Source: Desulfobotulus pelophilus
GTDB lineage: Bacteria > Desulfobacterota > Desulfobacteria > Desulfobacterales > ASO4-4
Direction: 5' to 3'
DNA length: 64,000 nucleotides
NCBI RefSeq assembly: GCF_026155325.1
Contig: NZ_JAPFPW010000002.1
Span: forward strand, 124,001-188,000
Under the pieces are notes generated by a model that saw nothing but the letters and a program-made list of their open reading frames with translations, had not been told where the DNA came from and searched no databases. Made by a program: the position numbers and the translations under genes. This document shows positions 48,679 to 58,233 of this stretch, piece by piece (positions within the stretch are counted from its first letter, which is position 1; each line of letters begins with the position of its first letter).

Positions 48679-48802
48679 TGGAAAAGATATCTTTCTGGCA
48701 AAACCGGTTTGCGTTGCCGTCGTGCCTGTCGGCGGACGTCATCCGATATGGCAGTCCGGGTAGCAGCGTTTCTTTAGGGAAGAGACCTGCAGGAAGGTGA
48801 AA

Positions 48803-49810
48803 CTACAAGGGCACAGCCATTGTATTTCTGGCATGAATGGCAGCCATGTGTATGGCTGCAAGAAGGCTTCTGTGGTCTGCCCGGCCCCTTCCCGCAAGAT
48901 CATAGGCTGTGCCGTGATCCACGGATGTCCGGATAATGGGCAGGCCAAGGGTAGTGTTTACGCCGTCTTCGAAATGGCGCATCTTAAAGGGAATCAGGCC
49001 CTGATCATGATACATGGCCACCACGGCATCAAAACGTCCCTGATCTACGTGATAAAAAAGGGTATCCGGGGGAAAGGGTCCCTGGGCGTCAATTCCCTCA
49101 CTGCGAGCCTGTTCGAGGGCAGGCTGCAGAATACGTTCTTCCTCATCTCCGAACATGCCTGATTCACCCGCATGGGGGTTAAGTCCTGCCACGGCAATGG
49201 AGGGTGCCGGGATGGCAAAGCGTTCTACCAGAGCCCTGTGGGTGACGCGCAGGGTGGTACGGATTTTTTCCGGAGTAATCAGATCAGGGACATTACGAAG
49301 CGCCGTATGGATGGTGACAAGACTGACACGGATGCGGTCTCCGGCCAGCATCATTACATAGTCTCTGGTCCCCGTTCGCTCCGCCAGAAGCTCCGTGTGT
49401 CCGCTGTAGGCATAGCCGGACAGATTCATGGCGTATTTGTTAATGGGGCCTGTCACAATGGCAGCGACTTCTCCTGCCAGGGCCATGTCTATGGCTCGCA
49501 GAATGTAATGAACCATGGCTTGTCCCGTTTCTCTATCCGGCCGCCCCCATGCCGGAGAGCTGGGCAGAGAGCTGAGGGGAATCAGATTGAGTGTGCCTGG
49601 CTGAAAGTGTGCTTCGCTGGCACAGGAAACCTCACGGATGTGAAGATGTTGCCCCGTAAGGGCCATAGCTGAATGAAGAACGGAAGAATCGCCAAGAACA
49701 AGGGGGCGGCATAGGGCATGTACGGCCGGATCGGAGAGTGCCTTGACGGTAATCTCCGGACCTATTCCCACGGGATCTCCCATGGTGACAGCAATAAGGG
49801 GTTGTATCAT
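48803..49810 (-). CDS. pdxA: 4-hydroxythreonine-4-phosphate dehydrogenase
   Basis: A 335-residue enzyme of the DXP-dependent pyridoxal phosphate pathway, oxidising 4-phosphohydroxy-L-threonine with NAD. Motifs: MGDPVGIGPEI near the N-terminus, GPINKYAMNLSG, YSGHTELLAERTG, GLNPHAGESGMFGDEE and FYHVDQGRFDAVVAMYHDQG (metal-ligand His and Asp). ATG 49810 was chosen over 49834 because homologues start at this point and AAGGAG lies 9 nt upstream. It sits 124 bp before uvrA on the same strand. Confidence 0.97.
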   Translation of the reverse strand: MIQPLIAVTMGDPVGIGPEITVKALSDPAVHALCRPLVLGDSSVLHSAMALTGQHLHIREVSCASEAHFQPGTLNLIPLSSLPSSPAWGRPDRETGQAMVHYILRAIDMALAGEVAAIVTGPINKYAMNLSGYAYSGHTELLAERTGTRDYVMMLAGDRIRVSLVTIHTALRNVPDLITPEKIRTTLRVTHRALVERFAIPAPSIAVAGLNPHAGESGMFGDEEERILQPALEQARSEGIDAQGPFPPDTLFYHVDQGRFDAVVAMYHDQGLIPFKMRHFEDGVNTTLGLPIIRTSVDHGTAYDLAGRGRADHRSLLAAIHMAAIHARNTMAVPL

Positions 49811-50748
49811 TGTACGCGGCTCCTTGGTAGTCATGGCTGACCCTTAAGGGATCAGACAGATCAGTAATATATGACTTTAGGATTCCATGGCAAGGACGAC
49901 AGAAAAAATATATTGGCAGGGACCTTTTTCTCGTCAGCTTCCTTGCAGGCAAAGAGTCTTTTATGAAAACGCATGAATTCCAGCCCTAACTAACTAAAAA
50001 CACATCTTAAGGCCTGGTTTCATTCTTAATGGTGTACTGGATTGCCAGTTGATGTAAGGACCTTCTGATTGCAATGCGTAGAAACACCGAGACTTTTTTG
50101 ATTCTGCTTTGTTTGCATTTTTATATTTAATATCAAATATTTGTACTATTATTTTTTGTTTGGCCTGCGGGTGCTTACAATAGAAAACACTCCGATTCTA
50201 CCTGTGGATACGGGAGTGAATGGATTTTATTTCCTGGTCAGAAAGGGCGGAATAAACAGGAGCTTGTCTGTGCCATCAGGTAAAAAACGTCAAAAAACAA
50301 AGCAAATGACAGAAAAAAGGAGATTTTAAATTTAGTCGGAAGGGTGTGACCGCGGGATCATGTTAAAATTCTTATAAAAAGGGTGCAGGTTTAAAAAATG
50401 CAGTAATATTGAAGGCATTGGTCTTTTATTAAAAAATATAGCAGTTATTTCAATTGCTTGTGAGATTAGGTTTTTGCGGAGAAAGAAGCCGCTGGCAGTC
50501 CGGATTCGGGTTTGACGGAAAAAGAGGGGTGCACTATGTACAGTGTGACTTTTCACGGACCACAGACAGACTCCATGGAGTATGATCTGTCGGCAGCCTA
50601 TTTTTCTTATATTCATATCAGCAGCTCTTCGTGAGGAATAATCCTTTCCTTGTCATCGGTCAGGGGAAGACAAGAACTTTTTTTGTTTTTTTTACCTTTA
50701 CACGGAACAATCTTTACAGAGAAACGGGAAAGCAGGAAACAGAGGAAT
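49811..50748. other. Large intergenic region upstream of dnaA
   Basis: This 938-bp stretch is AT-rich between about 50093 and 50160. It is a natural place for an origin, but I found only one near-match to the canonical DnaA box (TGTGGATAC at 50203-50211, 8 of 9) and no clustered boxes, so oriC is not called. A 32-codon open frame (50536-50634) is listed separately. No RNA gene was recognised. Confidence 0.5.
50536..50634 (+). CDS. Possible 32-residue peptide before dnaA
   Basis: ATG 50536 follows AGAGGGG at a good distance and opens a 32-codon frame (MYSVTFHGPQTDSMEYDLSA at its start) rich in Ser, Tyr and acidic residues, ending 114 bp before dnaA. There is no homology that I recognise. The ribosome-binding site is the only positive evidence, so it may be a leader peptide or chance. 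Confidence 0.3.
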   Translation: MYSVTFHGPQTDSMEYDLSAAYFSYIHISSSS

Positions 50749-52125
50749 ATGGACGCGATTATCTGGGACAGTATTAAAGCTCGCATTAAAGAACATGTGC
50801 CGGCGCACAGTTACCGCATGTGGATAGAGCCCATAGGCCTTGGTTTCTGTAAAGATGATACGGTGGAATTGACCTGTGCTAATTCTTTCTCCCAGAAACG
50901 TATCCGGGATCACTATGGAAGCCTGATCCGGAATGAAGTGGAACAGCATCTGGGAAAACCCCTTGAGCTCTCCTTTGCCGTTGCAGAGAAGGCAGAAGCC
51001 TTTTCATCCGTGACCCGGACAAGATCTGCCAAAACGGTGAAGGCCGCCGCTGCTGAAAAACAGATGGAATTACCCCAGATTTCTTCCCGTTTGCACAGTG
51101 GCCGCATGCTGCGCAGAGATTTTACCTTTGATCGTTTTGTGGTTGGTCAGAATTGTGACCTTGCCTATTCAGCGGCCCTTTCTCTGGCGGCCAGGCGTGG
51201 AGGCCACCTGAAGACACTGTTTCTTTCTTCTCACACGGGCATGGGTAAAAGTCATCTGTCCCAGGCTGTTGGCCATCACATTCTGAATACATCCCCTACG
51301 GAGCGTATTTACTATGTGACGGCAGAAGATTTTACCAATGAAATGGTGGGAGCTCTCCGTTCCGGCAGTATGGACCTGTTCAAGGAAAAATACCGGACCC
51401 AGTGCGATGTACTGCTTATGGAGGATGTTCATTTTCTGACGGGAAAAGACAGGACGCAGCAGGAACTGGCCATGACGCTGGATTATCTTTTTGAGGCGGA
51501 TAAAAAAATTATTTTTTCCGGATCCGCACTACCAGCGGATATCCCGAAACTGAATGATCAGTTGCGTTCCCGCCTTTCGTCCGGTCTGGTCTCTCCCATA
51601 GAGAAACCGGATTTTCAGACAAGAGTCCGTATACTAAAAACAAAATGCCGTGAACATTCCATGGACATGCCCATGCGGGTTATGGAGTATCTGGCCGGAG
51701 AACTGGAAGACAACGTCCGTCAGCTGGAATCCGGTCTTATCGGTGTGGCAGCAAAACATTCCCTGCTGGGGAGCAGCATCGATCTTTCATTGGCAGAGAG
51801 TGTTGTAAAAAATATCGTTTGTCACAAAAGACAAATTACGGTGGAGGGAATCAAGGGGCTTGTGTGCAGGGAGTTTGGCGTTTCACCGGAAGAGATTATG
51901 TCCAAATCCCGTAAGCAGAATATTGTGCGCAGCCGGCAGATGGGAATGTATCTTTCAAGAAAATATACGGATCAGTCCATTCAGGCCATCGGCAGGAGCT
52001 TTAACCGTTATCATGCTACAGCCATACATTCCATTAATATGGTGGAAAAGGCCCTTCGGGAAAAAACGGCCGTGGCCAGACAGTTTGAAGTTTTGTGTAA
52101 GAGAATAGAAGCCGGAGATTTGTAA
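50749..52125 (+). CDS. dnaA: Chromosomal replication initiator DnaA, variant signature
   Basis: A 458-residue DnaA: domain I (1-75; WDSIKARIKEHVPAHSYRMW), a short linker (76-115), AAA+ domain III (about 116-345; Walker A TGMGKSHL, Walker B VLLMEDVHF, sensor region NVRQLESGL), and DNA-binding domain IV (350-458). The DnaA signature, usually FGGRDHTTV, reads FNRYHATAIHS (418-428): one residue shorter, with Asp433 replaced by Tyr and Thr435 by Ala (E. coli numbering). It starts at ATG 50749 with GAGG upstream. No dnaN or gyrase genes adjoin it, so the locus is not the classic rpmH-dnaA-dnaN arrangement. Confidence 0.95.
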   Translation: MDAIIWDSIKARIKEHVPAHSYRMWIEPIGLGFCKDDTVELTCANSFSQKRIRDHYGSLIRNEVEQHLGKPLELSFAVAEKAEAFSSVTRTRSAKTVKAAAAEKQMELPQISSRLHSGRMLRRDFTFDRFVVGQNCDLAYSAALSLAARRGGHLKTLFLSSHTGMGKSHLSQAVGHHILNTSPTERIYYVTAEDFTNEMVGALRSGSMDLFKEKYRTQCDVLLMEDVHFLTGKDRTQQELAMTLDYLFEADKKIIFSGSALPADIPKLNDQLRSRLSSGLVSPIEKPDFQTRVRILKTKCREHSMDMPMRVMEYLAGELEDNVRQLESGLIGVAAKHSLLGSSIDLSLAESVVKNIVCHKRQITVEGIKGLVCREFGVSPEEIMSKSRKQNIVRSRQMGMYLSRKYTDQSIQAIGRSFNRYHATAIHSINMVEKALREKTAVARQFEVLCKRIEAGDL

Positions 52126-52633
52126 ACCGTGTTTCATGGGCTTTGCCACCAGCATATCAGAGAGCTCTCCTGCCTTCCTTTTTTTCTTACCCCCCATAAC
52201 GTTCCGGTAGTATTATCCCCTGTCCGGTTAGGTATGCGGAAGGGCTGCAGCTGGCAGGGATACGGTGTAAACATATCTTTTTATCTGTCATTTTGATGGC
52301 ACACTCTCCGCCATCTGCCTGTTAATCTGTGACGGTTTTCACATTAATTGTCCCTACCTTCCTTTTTTATGCTGTCTTGCTGGTGGCGTTCAGCCCGTCT
52401 CTGTCTCCCCCTGTCCGTATCAATCTGTCGTAGGCTGTTTTTTTTGTATGGTCCTTGCCTCCCTCGTCTTATACGGGAAGAATCTGCATGGGGCAGAAAA
52501 ATACAGTTCGTGATTTTCCTTTTCACGGAAATCCATCATAATAGGAAGGTTCGTTTTGTTACGGATTCGGTGACAACAGAAGTGGGTGTTGATCCCAATA
52601 AGAAGCAGGGGGCGTGGCGTGGGCAGGAACAGG
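52126..52633. other. Intergenic region after dnaA
   Basis: 508 bp, pyrimidine-rich on the plus strand, with no convincing open frame, terminator hairpin or DnaA box cluster. TTATCCCCT at 52214 is only 7 of 9 to a DnaA box. The right end holds the ribosome-binding site of the FAD-linked oxidase gene. Confidence 0.5.
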
Positions 52634-54001
52634 ATGGATTGGCGTTTGCGTGAAACAGTGCAGAGGGCTGTTGGCAGAGACTGCTTTTTTGATGGTGAAG
52701 CGGAGTGTCTTTTGTACAGCTATGACTCCACAGCCAGGAAAGCGATGCCGGACGCTGTGGTGCGGGCAAAGGATGCGGATCAGATTGCTTCTCTTCTGCG
52801 GCTGGCCACCCGCCATGGGATTCCCGTAACACCGCGGGGAGGAGGTTCCGGTGCTACGGGAGGTTCCGTTCCGGTGGATGGCGGTATTGTTCTCGTGATG
52901 TCGGATATGAACCGTATTGTATCTCTTGACATGGATAACCTGATTGCCTGCGCAGAGCCAGGTGTTATAACAGGAGATTTTCATAAGGAAGTGGAATCCA
53001 GAGGATTGTTTTATCCTCCGGATCCTGCCAGCTCAGCTTTCTGTACTCTGGGAGGGAATCTTGCTGAGTGTGCAGGGGGGCCTAGGGCCGTTAAATATGG
53101 CGTTACCCGCGACTATGTTCTGGGTCTGGAAGCTGTACTGCCCACGGGTGAAAAAATCCGTACCGGCGTTGAGACAGCGAAGGGCGTTGTCGGCTATGAT
53201 CTGACCCGACTGATTGTGGGCTCGGAAGGTACTCTGGCGGTGATTACATCCATGACCCTGAGACTTCTTCCCCTTCCAGAGTCTGTTCGTACCCTGACGG
53301 TGGTTTTTGACCGGATGGATCAAGCGGCAAAAACTGTCTCAGAGATTATCCGCAAAGGGTTGATTCCACGGACAATTGAGTACATGGATCAGGCGGCCAT
53401 AGTCTGCGCTGCCACCCGCCTGGAAGGATTGCCAGTGGATGCCGGTGCCATGTTGATCATTGAAGTGGATGGCCGGGAAACAGAGACCCTTGCCATGGCA
53501 GAAGATGTGGCAGGGCTCTGCCGGAGCATGGGAGCAAGGCAGGTCCGGGTGGCCCTGTCAGCCGAAGAGGCTGCTGGAATTTGGGCGGCGCGGAAGGCCA
53601 TATCTCCGGCTCTGTTCCGGTACGGGCCGGATAAAATCAATGAGGATATCGTGGTTCCGCGGTCAAAAATTCCCGAAGTGGTTCAGAAAATACAGGAGCT
53701 TAAAGAAAAAACTCGTTTGACAATGGTCAGTTTCGGCCATGCCGGAGACGGAAATATACACTTTAACATCATGCTGGACAAAAAAGATGCCAAGGCTTTA
53801 AAACGGGCGAACTGGGCAGTGGAAGAACTTTTTCGTTACACTCTGTCCATTGGTGGAACCCTTTCGGGCGAGCATGGTGTGGGTCTTTCCAAACAGGCTT
53901 ATTTTAATATGGAAATCGGACCTGCGGAGAAAGCACTGATGCTGCGGTTGAAACATGCCTTTGATCCTGCGGGTATCCTGAATCCACATAAAATCTTTTG
54001 A
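52634..54001 (+). CDS. FAD-linked oxidase, GlcD/D-lactate dehydrogenase family
   Basis: A 455-residue flavoprotein of the FAD_binding_4 / FAD-oxidase C family. The PRGGGSGATGGSVPVDGG loop (FAD pyrophosphate), GGNLAECAGGPRAVKYGVT, the substrate-side FGHAGDGNIHFNIM and the C-terminal GTLSGEHGVGLSK are all typical of glycolate oxidase subunit D and D-lactate dehydrogenases. There is no Fe-S partner (GlcF) beside it. In sulfate reducers, related proteins oxidise lactate and feed electrons to the membrane. Start ATG 52634 has CAGGAACAGG upstream; the frame extends earlier but without a site. Substrate (D-lactate or glycolate) unproven. Confidence 0.93.
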   Translation: MDWRLRETVQRAVGRDCFFDGEAECLLYSYDSTARKAMPDAVVRAKDADQIASLLRLATRHGIPVTPRGGGSGATGGSVPVDGGIVLVMSDMNRIVSLDMDNLIACAEPGVITGDFHKEVESRGLFYPPDPASSAFCTLGGNLAECAGGPRAVKYGVTRDYVLGLEAVLPTGEKIRTGVETAKGVVGYDLTRLIVGSEGTLAVITSMTLRLLPLPESVRTLTVVFDRMDQAAKTVSEIIRKGLIPRTIEYMDQAAIVCAATRLEGLPVDAGAMLIIEVDGRETETLAMAEDVAGLCRSMGARQVRVALSAEEAAGIWAARKAISPALFRYGPDKINEDIVVPRSKIPEVVQKIQELKEKTRLTMVSFGHAGDGNIHFNIMLDKKDAKALKRANWAVEELFRYTLSIGGTLSGEHGVGLSKQAYFNMEIGPAEKALMLRLKHAFDPAGILNPHKIF

Positions 54002-54125
54002 GTATTTATCTGAAAAGGCGTAAACTTTCGCCACGTTTTTTGTGCCGGCGGAAATTTTTTTTATATCTGCCCGGGGCTGCCTGTATAAGAAACTTTCTGT
54101 TGCTCACTTACTATAAGGAGAACCT

Positions 54126-54887
54126 ATGAGAAAGCTGCTGGTGGTGCTGATGTTTATGGGTGTTGCAGGGATTGCTTCGGCAGACCTTGCCATGACCCTT
54201 GTTCTTGAAGATCATGAGAGCGGTGAAAAAGAAAATATGGCTCTGTACCTGTCGAAAGATAGAATGAGGTCGGAAAACACCATGGATGGCATGAAATTTA
54301 TCAGTATCGGACGCATGGACAGGGATGTGATATGGATGCTGCGGCCGGATAAAAAGGCGTATGCGGAACTTTCCATGCAGGATATGCGTCGGATGCATGA
54401 AGATGCCAAGGCCCATGAAGCTGCCGGTCGGGCCATACTGGAAGGTCATATGCAGGGTATGAGTGAAGAGGAACAGCAGCAGTATCGCAGCTACCTTGGC
54501 ATGGACGATGATGATATTCCTCTGACCTATGTGAAAAAAGGACAGGATCGTGCGGGTAAGTGGACATGCACCCTGTATGAGGGCATGCGTAAGGGGGAGA
54601 AGGTCGAGGAGATCTGTACCGTCCCTCTGAAGAGTCTCGGGCTTGCGGAAAATGATTTTGATGTTCTTCATAAAATGGCCATGGAAGAGGACCAGAAACT
54701 TGGAAGCCGGGATTGGAAGGAAATGGAAGCACGGGGGTTTCCTGTCCGAACGGTTATTTTTGAAGAGGGTGAGCGGGTGACAACCGAATTGTTTGTCAGC
54801 ATTGAAAAAAAACCGTTAGCCTCCGGTCTTTTTGAGGTTCCCGGTGATTTTACGCCAGTTTCCATGATGGGACTTTATGGCGAATAA
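54126..54887 (+). CDS. Secreted DUF4412-like protein
   Basis: A 253-residue protein with a clear signal peptide (residues 1-19, ending IASA-D) and an upstream TAAGGAG. The middle (about 25-110) has beta-strand patterns ending in DVIWMLRPDKKAYAELSMQD, as in DUF4412/LolA-like periplasmic proteins, then an acidic, Met- and Gln-rich helical segment. The function is unknown. It is a single-gene unit, bounded by a strong terminator. The similarity to the protein at 1181-2008 is only in general layout. Confidence 0.85.
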   Translation: MRKLLVVLMFMGVAGIASADLAMTLVLEDHESGEKENMALYLSKDRMRSENTMDGMKFISIGRMDRDVIWMLRPDKKAYAELSMQDMRRMHEDAKAHEAAGRAILEGHMQGMSEEEQQQYRSYLGMDDDDIPLTYVKKGQDRAGKWTCTLYEGMRKGEKVEEICTVPLKSLGLAENDFDVLHKMAMEEDQKLGSRDWKEMEARGFPVRTVIFEEGERVTTELFVSIEKKPLASGLFEVPGDFTPVSMMGLYGE

Positions 54888-54909
54888 ACAATCATCTTCA
54901 TGTTGATAG

Positions 54910-54944
54910 AACTCCGGTGCGGTTTGTCCGCACGGAGTTTTTTT
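54910..54944 (+). terminator. Intrinsic terminator after the DUF4412-like gene
   Basis: Stem AACTCCG-G-TGCGG with CCGCA-CGGAGTT (54910-54922, 54928-54939; one bulge), 5-nt loop, followed by seven U residues. Confidence 0.92.
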
Positions 54945-54960
54945 ATTTTGGAGGGTGTTT

Positions 54961-55740
54961 TTGGAAATACTGCATTCCGTCTGTCCCGGTATGGATGAAG
55001 AGGTGGAGATGGCCCTGACCGTGCTTTATCGGGATGCCCATATCGTGGTCGTACATAAACCATCGGGCATGCCGGTCCACCGGGGAGGAAGGGAAAACAC
55101 TTTCTGTACCGCTGTGGTGCAGTCCCTGAGGGACAGGCTGGGCCAGCATGTTTATCCCGTCCACCGTTTGGACAGACCCACATCCGGTGTGCTGGTTTTA
55201 GGGCTTCATCCTGAAGCTGCTTCCAGGATGAGTGTTCAGTTCCGGTGCCATGAGGTGCAAAAGGATTATCTGGCACTGGTAAGGGGGCGGGTTCCGCCGG
55301 GTGGAGTTATTACGCGCCTGCTGAGGCCGGAGGAGAACAGGCATGGCAGGGCCCGGTTCAGTATCACAAAGTTTCATCGGGTGGACTGCCTGGAAATTCC
55401 CGTTCCCATGGGAAAGACGCCGACCCGTTGTTACAGTCTGGTGGAGCTGCACCCGGAAACGGGGCGTTCCCGTCAGATACGCCGTCATCTTCGATCCATC
55501 TCCCATCCTATTATCGGTGATACGGCTTTTGGCGATGGGCGGCACACCCGGTTTTTCCGAGAACAGTTTGGCTGTACACGGCTGATGCTGGCAGCGGTCC
55601 GCCTGTCTTTGCGGCATCCCGTATCCGGTGGGCGTTTAACGGTGGCGGCACCCCTGGCTTCTGATTTTATGGCCGTACTGGCAAGGCTGGGTATGGATAG
55701 GGGGCTTCCTTCTGTCTGGGTGCATGAAAGAAGCATGTAA
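54961..55740 (+). CDS. RluA-family pseudouridine synthase (TruC-like)
   Basis: A protein of about 259 residues. The catalytic Asp lies in VHRLDRPTSGVLVL, with the DRPTSG form typical of TruC (tRNA psi65); HKPSGMPVHRG and PETGRSRQIRRHLRSISHPI are the other conserved blocks. There is no S4 RNA-binding domain. TTG 54961 has GGAGG with 6-nt spacing; ATG 55009, which makes the N-terminus match E. coli TruC better, is the alternative. Its RNA target could be tRNA or rRNA. Confidence 0.92.
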   Translation: MEILHSVCPGMDEEVEMALTVLYRDAHIVVVHKPSGMPVHRGGRENTFCTAVVQSLRDRLGQHVYPVHRLDRPTSGVLVLGLHPEAASRMSVQFRCHEVQKDYLALVRGRVPPGGVITRLLRPEENRHGRARFSITKFHRVDCLEIPVPMGKTPTRCYSLVELHPETGRSRQIRRHLRSISHPIIGDTAFGDGRHTRFFREQFGCTRLMLAAVRLSLRHPVSGGRLTVAAPLASDFMAVLARLGMDRGLPSVWVHERSM

Positions 55741-55801
55741 AGATGGGGTCGCACAACCCGGAGGACAGGTTTTTTTCCCGGCAACAGGTTATGCGATGGT
55801 C

Positions 55802-55855
55802 AACGCTTATTCGGTCTGTCCGTGGGGCCTGACCAGATAAGCGTTTCCATTTTTT
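55802..55855 (+). terminator. Terminator after the pseudouridine synthase gene
   Basis: Stem AACGCTTAT (55802-55810) with ATAAGCGTT (55837-55845), inner GGTC/GACC pairs, then six U residues at 55850-55855. It lies between this gene and the convergent topA. Confidence 0.7.
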
Positions 55856-55925
55856 AACAAAGGCAGAAGCAAGCAGTTCAGAATGGTACAGCCATGGTCC
55901 CGGCAGGAGCAGGCTTTTTTGTGCT

Positions 55926-58223
55926 TTATTCCTTTTCTTCCTCCGCTGCCCGTGTATAGCCGCATTCTCCCGAAGGACATTTGAGGTGCAGACCCAGCTT
56001 TTTTGTCGTTTTTTCAACAAGGAATGGGTGCCCGCAGTCCGGACATTTTTCCGGAATCGGTTTATCCCAGAGGGCAAATGTGCAGTCCGGATACCGCTTG
56101 CATCCATAGAACACTTTGCCTCTGCGGGATTTCCTTTCCACGAGTTCGCCGTTACAGTTTTTTTCCGGACAGGCAACCCCCGTACCCTGGCCGGATGGTG
56201 CTGCGGCAGCATGGATACTTGTGGTGTTTTTGCATTCAGGATAGCCGCTGCAGGCCAGGAAAGTTCCAAATTTTCCCTGTTTGACAACCATAGGTCTTTG
56301 ACATTTTTCGCAGACCTGACCTTCCGCCACATCGCTCTCAATTTCCACCAGGTGGATGTGCCCTTTTTCATCCCGCTCATAATTTCTGGAAAAATGACAG
56401 TCAGGGTAGGCACTGCACGCAATGAAAGGACCATTTTTGCCTACTTTGACATGGAGCTTTCCCTTTTGGCATTCAGGACAGGTGATATCCGTGGGTATGC
56501 CAACACCCTTGATGCTCTGCATCTCTGTTTTAGCCGTTTCCAGCTTTATGCTGAAGGGAGCATAAAAATCCTGTAACAGTTTCTGGGAGGCTACTTCGGA
56601 GCTTTCAATACGGTCCAGATCATTTTCCAGTTTTGCCGTAAATTCCACATCCAGCACTTCGGGGAAACTTGCCACCAGAAGATCGTTCACAATGAATCCC
56701 AGTTCACTGGGACGAAAATAGCGGTTTACCATCTCCACATACCCTTTGTTACGGATGGTGGAAAGTATGGTGGCATAGGTGCTGGGTCGTCCGATTCCGT
56801 TTTCTTCGAGTTCTTTGACCAGAGATGCCTCCGAAAAGCGGGGGGGGGGCTGGGTGAAGTGCTGTCTGGGAATAAGGGAACGGCACTCCAGGAGATCGCC
56901 TTCCGTCAGGTCGGGAAGAGTTTGTTTTTTTTCATCCTTGTCGCTTTTATCCTCGGCCGCCGTGTACAGCTGCATGAAACCGGGGAAGGCAACGGTTGAT
57001 CCGGAAACGGTAAAGGAGCAGTCTCCGGCACGGATGCTGACATTAACCTGATGAATGCGAGCTTCGGTCATCTGAGAAGCAACAAAGCGTTTCCAGACCA
57101 GTTCATAGAGGGCAAACTGATCTTTATCCAGAAAACGGCGGACCATTTCGGGTGTATGGGCTACGGAAGTGGGACGGATAGCCTCATGGGCATCCTGTGC
57201 CTTGTTCCGGTTCTGAAAAGATCTGGGAGTCTTGGCGGCAAAATCCGGTCCCAGGGTATGCTGGATGTGGCTGATGGCTTCGTTGGCTGCTTCAGCGGCA
57301 ATGCGTGTGGAGTCAGTACGCATGTAGGTGATCAGGCCCACGGGCTCACCCGGGCCGAGATCCAGGCCCTCATAGAGCTGCTGGGCAACAATCATGGTTT
57401 TTTGAGCAGAAAAACGTAGTTTGCGGATGGCTTCCTGCTGTAACTTGGATGTTGTGAAAGGCGGCTGTGGGTTGCGCTTTGTTGTCTTTTTAACCACCTT
57501 GTCCACAACATAAGAGGTTCCTTCCAGGCCTTTCAGGAGAGAGGAGGCCTGCCCTTCGTTGGAAATGGTAAGCTTATCATCGTTTTTCCTGCTGAGTTTG
57601 GCCTCAAAGCTGATGGCTTCCGGTGTTTTGGCCAGTTCTGCCGTAATACTCCAGTATTCTGTCGGTTCAAAGGCCTGAATCTGGCGTTCACGATCACAGA
57701 TGATGCGCACGGCCACAGACTGAACCCTGCCGGCTGACAGTCCCCCCTGAACTTTTTTCCAGAGCAGGGGAGAAATCTGGTATCCGACCAGCCGGTCCAG
57801 AATACGACGGGCCTGCTGGGCGTCATAGCGGTGGCTGTTGAGTTCTCGGGGATTCTGCAGGGCTTCTTCTATGCCATTACGGGTGAGTTCATGGAAAAGA
57901 ACCCTGTGGAAGCGTCTTCCTTTTTTCTTCAGAACTTCCGCCGTATGAAAAGCAATGGCTTCCCCCTCACGGTCCGGGTCGGGAGCGAGATAAATGTCTG
58001 TGGCATTTTCTGCGGCTGCCTTGAGGGACTTGATGATGTTCTGTTTGCCTTTGATAGTCTGGTACTGGGGCGTGAAGCCATTCTCAATATCAATGCCTAT
58101 CTCCCGTGGAGGAAGATCCCGGATATGACCGGAGGTAGCAGTAACATTGTAGGCATCTCCGATATATTTTTGCAGGGTTCTGACTTTTGTGGGCGATTCG
58201 ACAATGACAAGAGGTTTACTCAC
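55926..58223 (-). CDS. topA: DNA topoisomerase I
   Basis: A 765-residue type IA topoisomerase that relaxes negative supercoils. Toprim domain at the N-terminus (VIVESPTKVRTL; DPDREGEAIAFH), active-site Tyr in GLITYMRTDSTR, and GIGRPSTYATILSTI. Four C-terminal zinc-ribbon repeats are visible from about 595 onward (CPEC...C, CEKC...C, CPEKNC...C, CPDC...C). The start is GTG 58223 with AAGGATG upstream; the longer frame to 58349 would run into dprA. It begins 10 bp after the dprA stop codon. Confidence 0.97.
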   Translation of the reverse strand: MSKPLVIVESPTKVRTLQKYIGDAYNVTATSGHIRDLPPREIGIDIENGFTPQYQTIKGKQNIIKSLKAAAENATDIYLAPDPDREGEAIAFHTAEVLKKKGRRFHRVLFHELTRNGIEEALQNPRELNSHRYDAQQARRILDRLVGYQISPLLWKKVQGGLSAGRVQSVAVRIICDRERQIQAFEPTEYWSITAELAKTPEAISFEAKLSRKNDDKLTISNEGQASSLLKGLEGTSYVVDKVVKKTTKRNPQPPFTTSKLQQEAIRKLRFSAQKTMIVAQQLYEGLDLGPGEPVGLITYMRTDSTRIAAEAANEAISHIQHTLGPDFAAKTPRSFQNRNKAQDAHEAIRPTSVAHTPEMVRRFLDKDQFALYELVWKRFVASQMTEARIHQVNVSIRAGDCSFTVSGSTVAFPGFMQLYTAAEDKSDKDEKKQTLPDLTEGDLLECRSLIPRQHFTQPPPRFSEASLVKELEENGIGRPSTYATILSTIRNKGYVEMVNRYFRPSELGFIVNDLLVASFPEVLDVEFTAKLENDLDRIESSEVASQKLLQDFYAPFSIKLETAKTEMQSIKGVGIPTDITCPECQKGKLHVKVGKNGPFIACSAYPDCHFSRNYERDEKGHIHLVEIESDVAEGQVCEKCQRPMVVKQGKFGTFLACSGYPECKNTTSIHAAAAPSGQGTGVACPEKNCNGELVERKSRRGKVFYGCKRYPDCTFALWDKPIPEKCPDCGHPFLVEKTTKKLGLHLKCPSGECGYTRAAEEEKE

Positions 58224-58233
58224 GATGCATCCT

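Noticed and set aside
50203-50211. DnaA box and oriC upstream of dnaA
   Set aside because: A single 8-of-9 match with no cluster; not enough to call an origin, especially with a variant DnaA.
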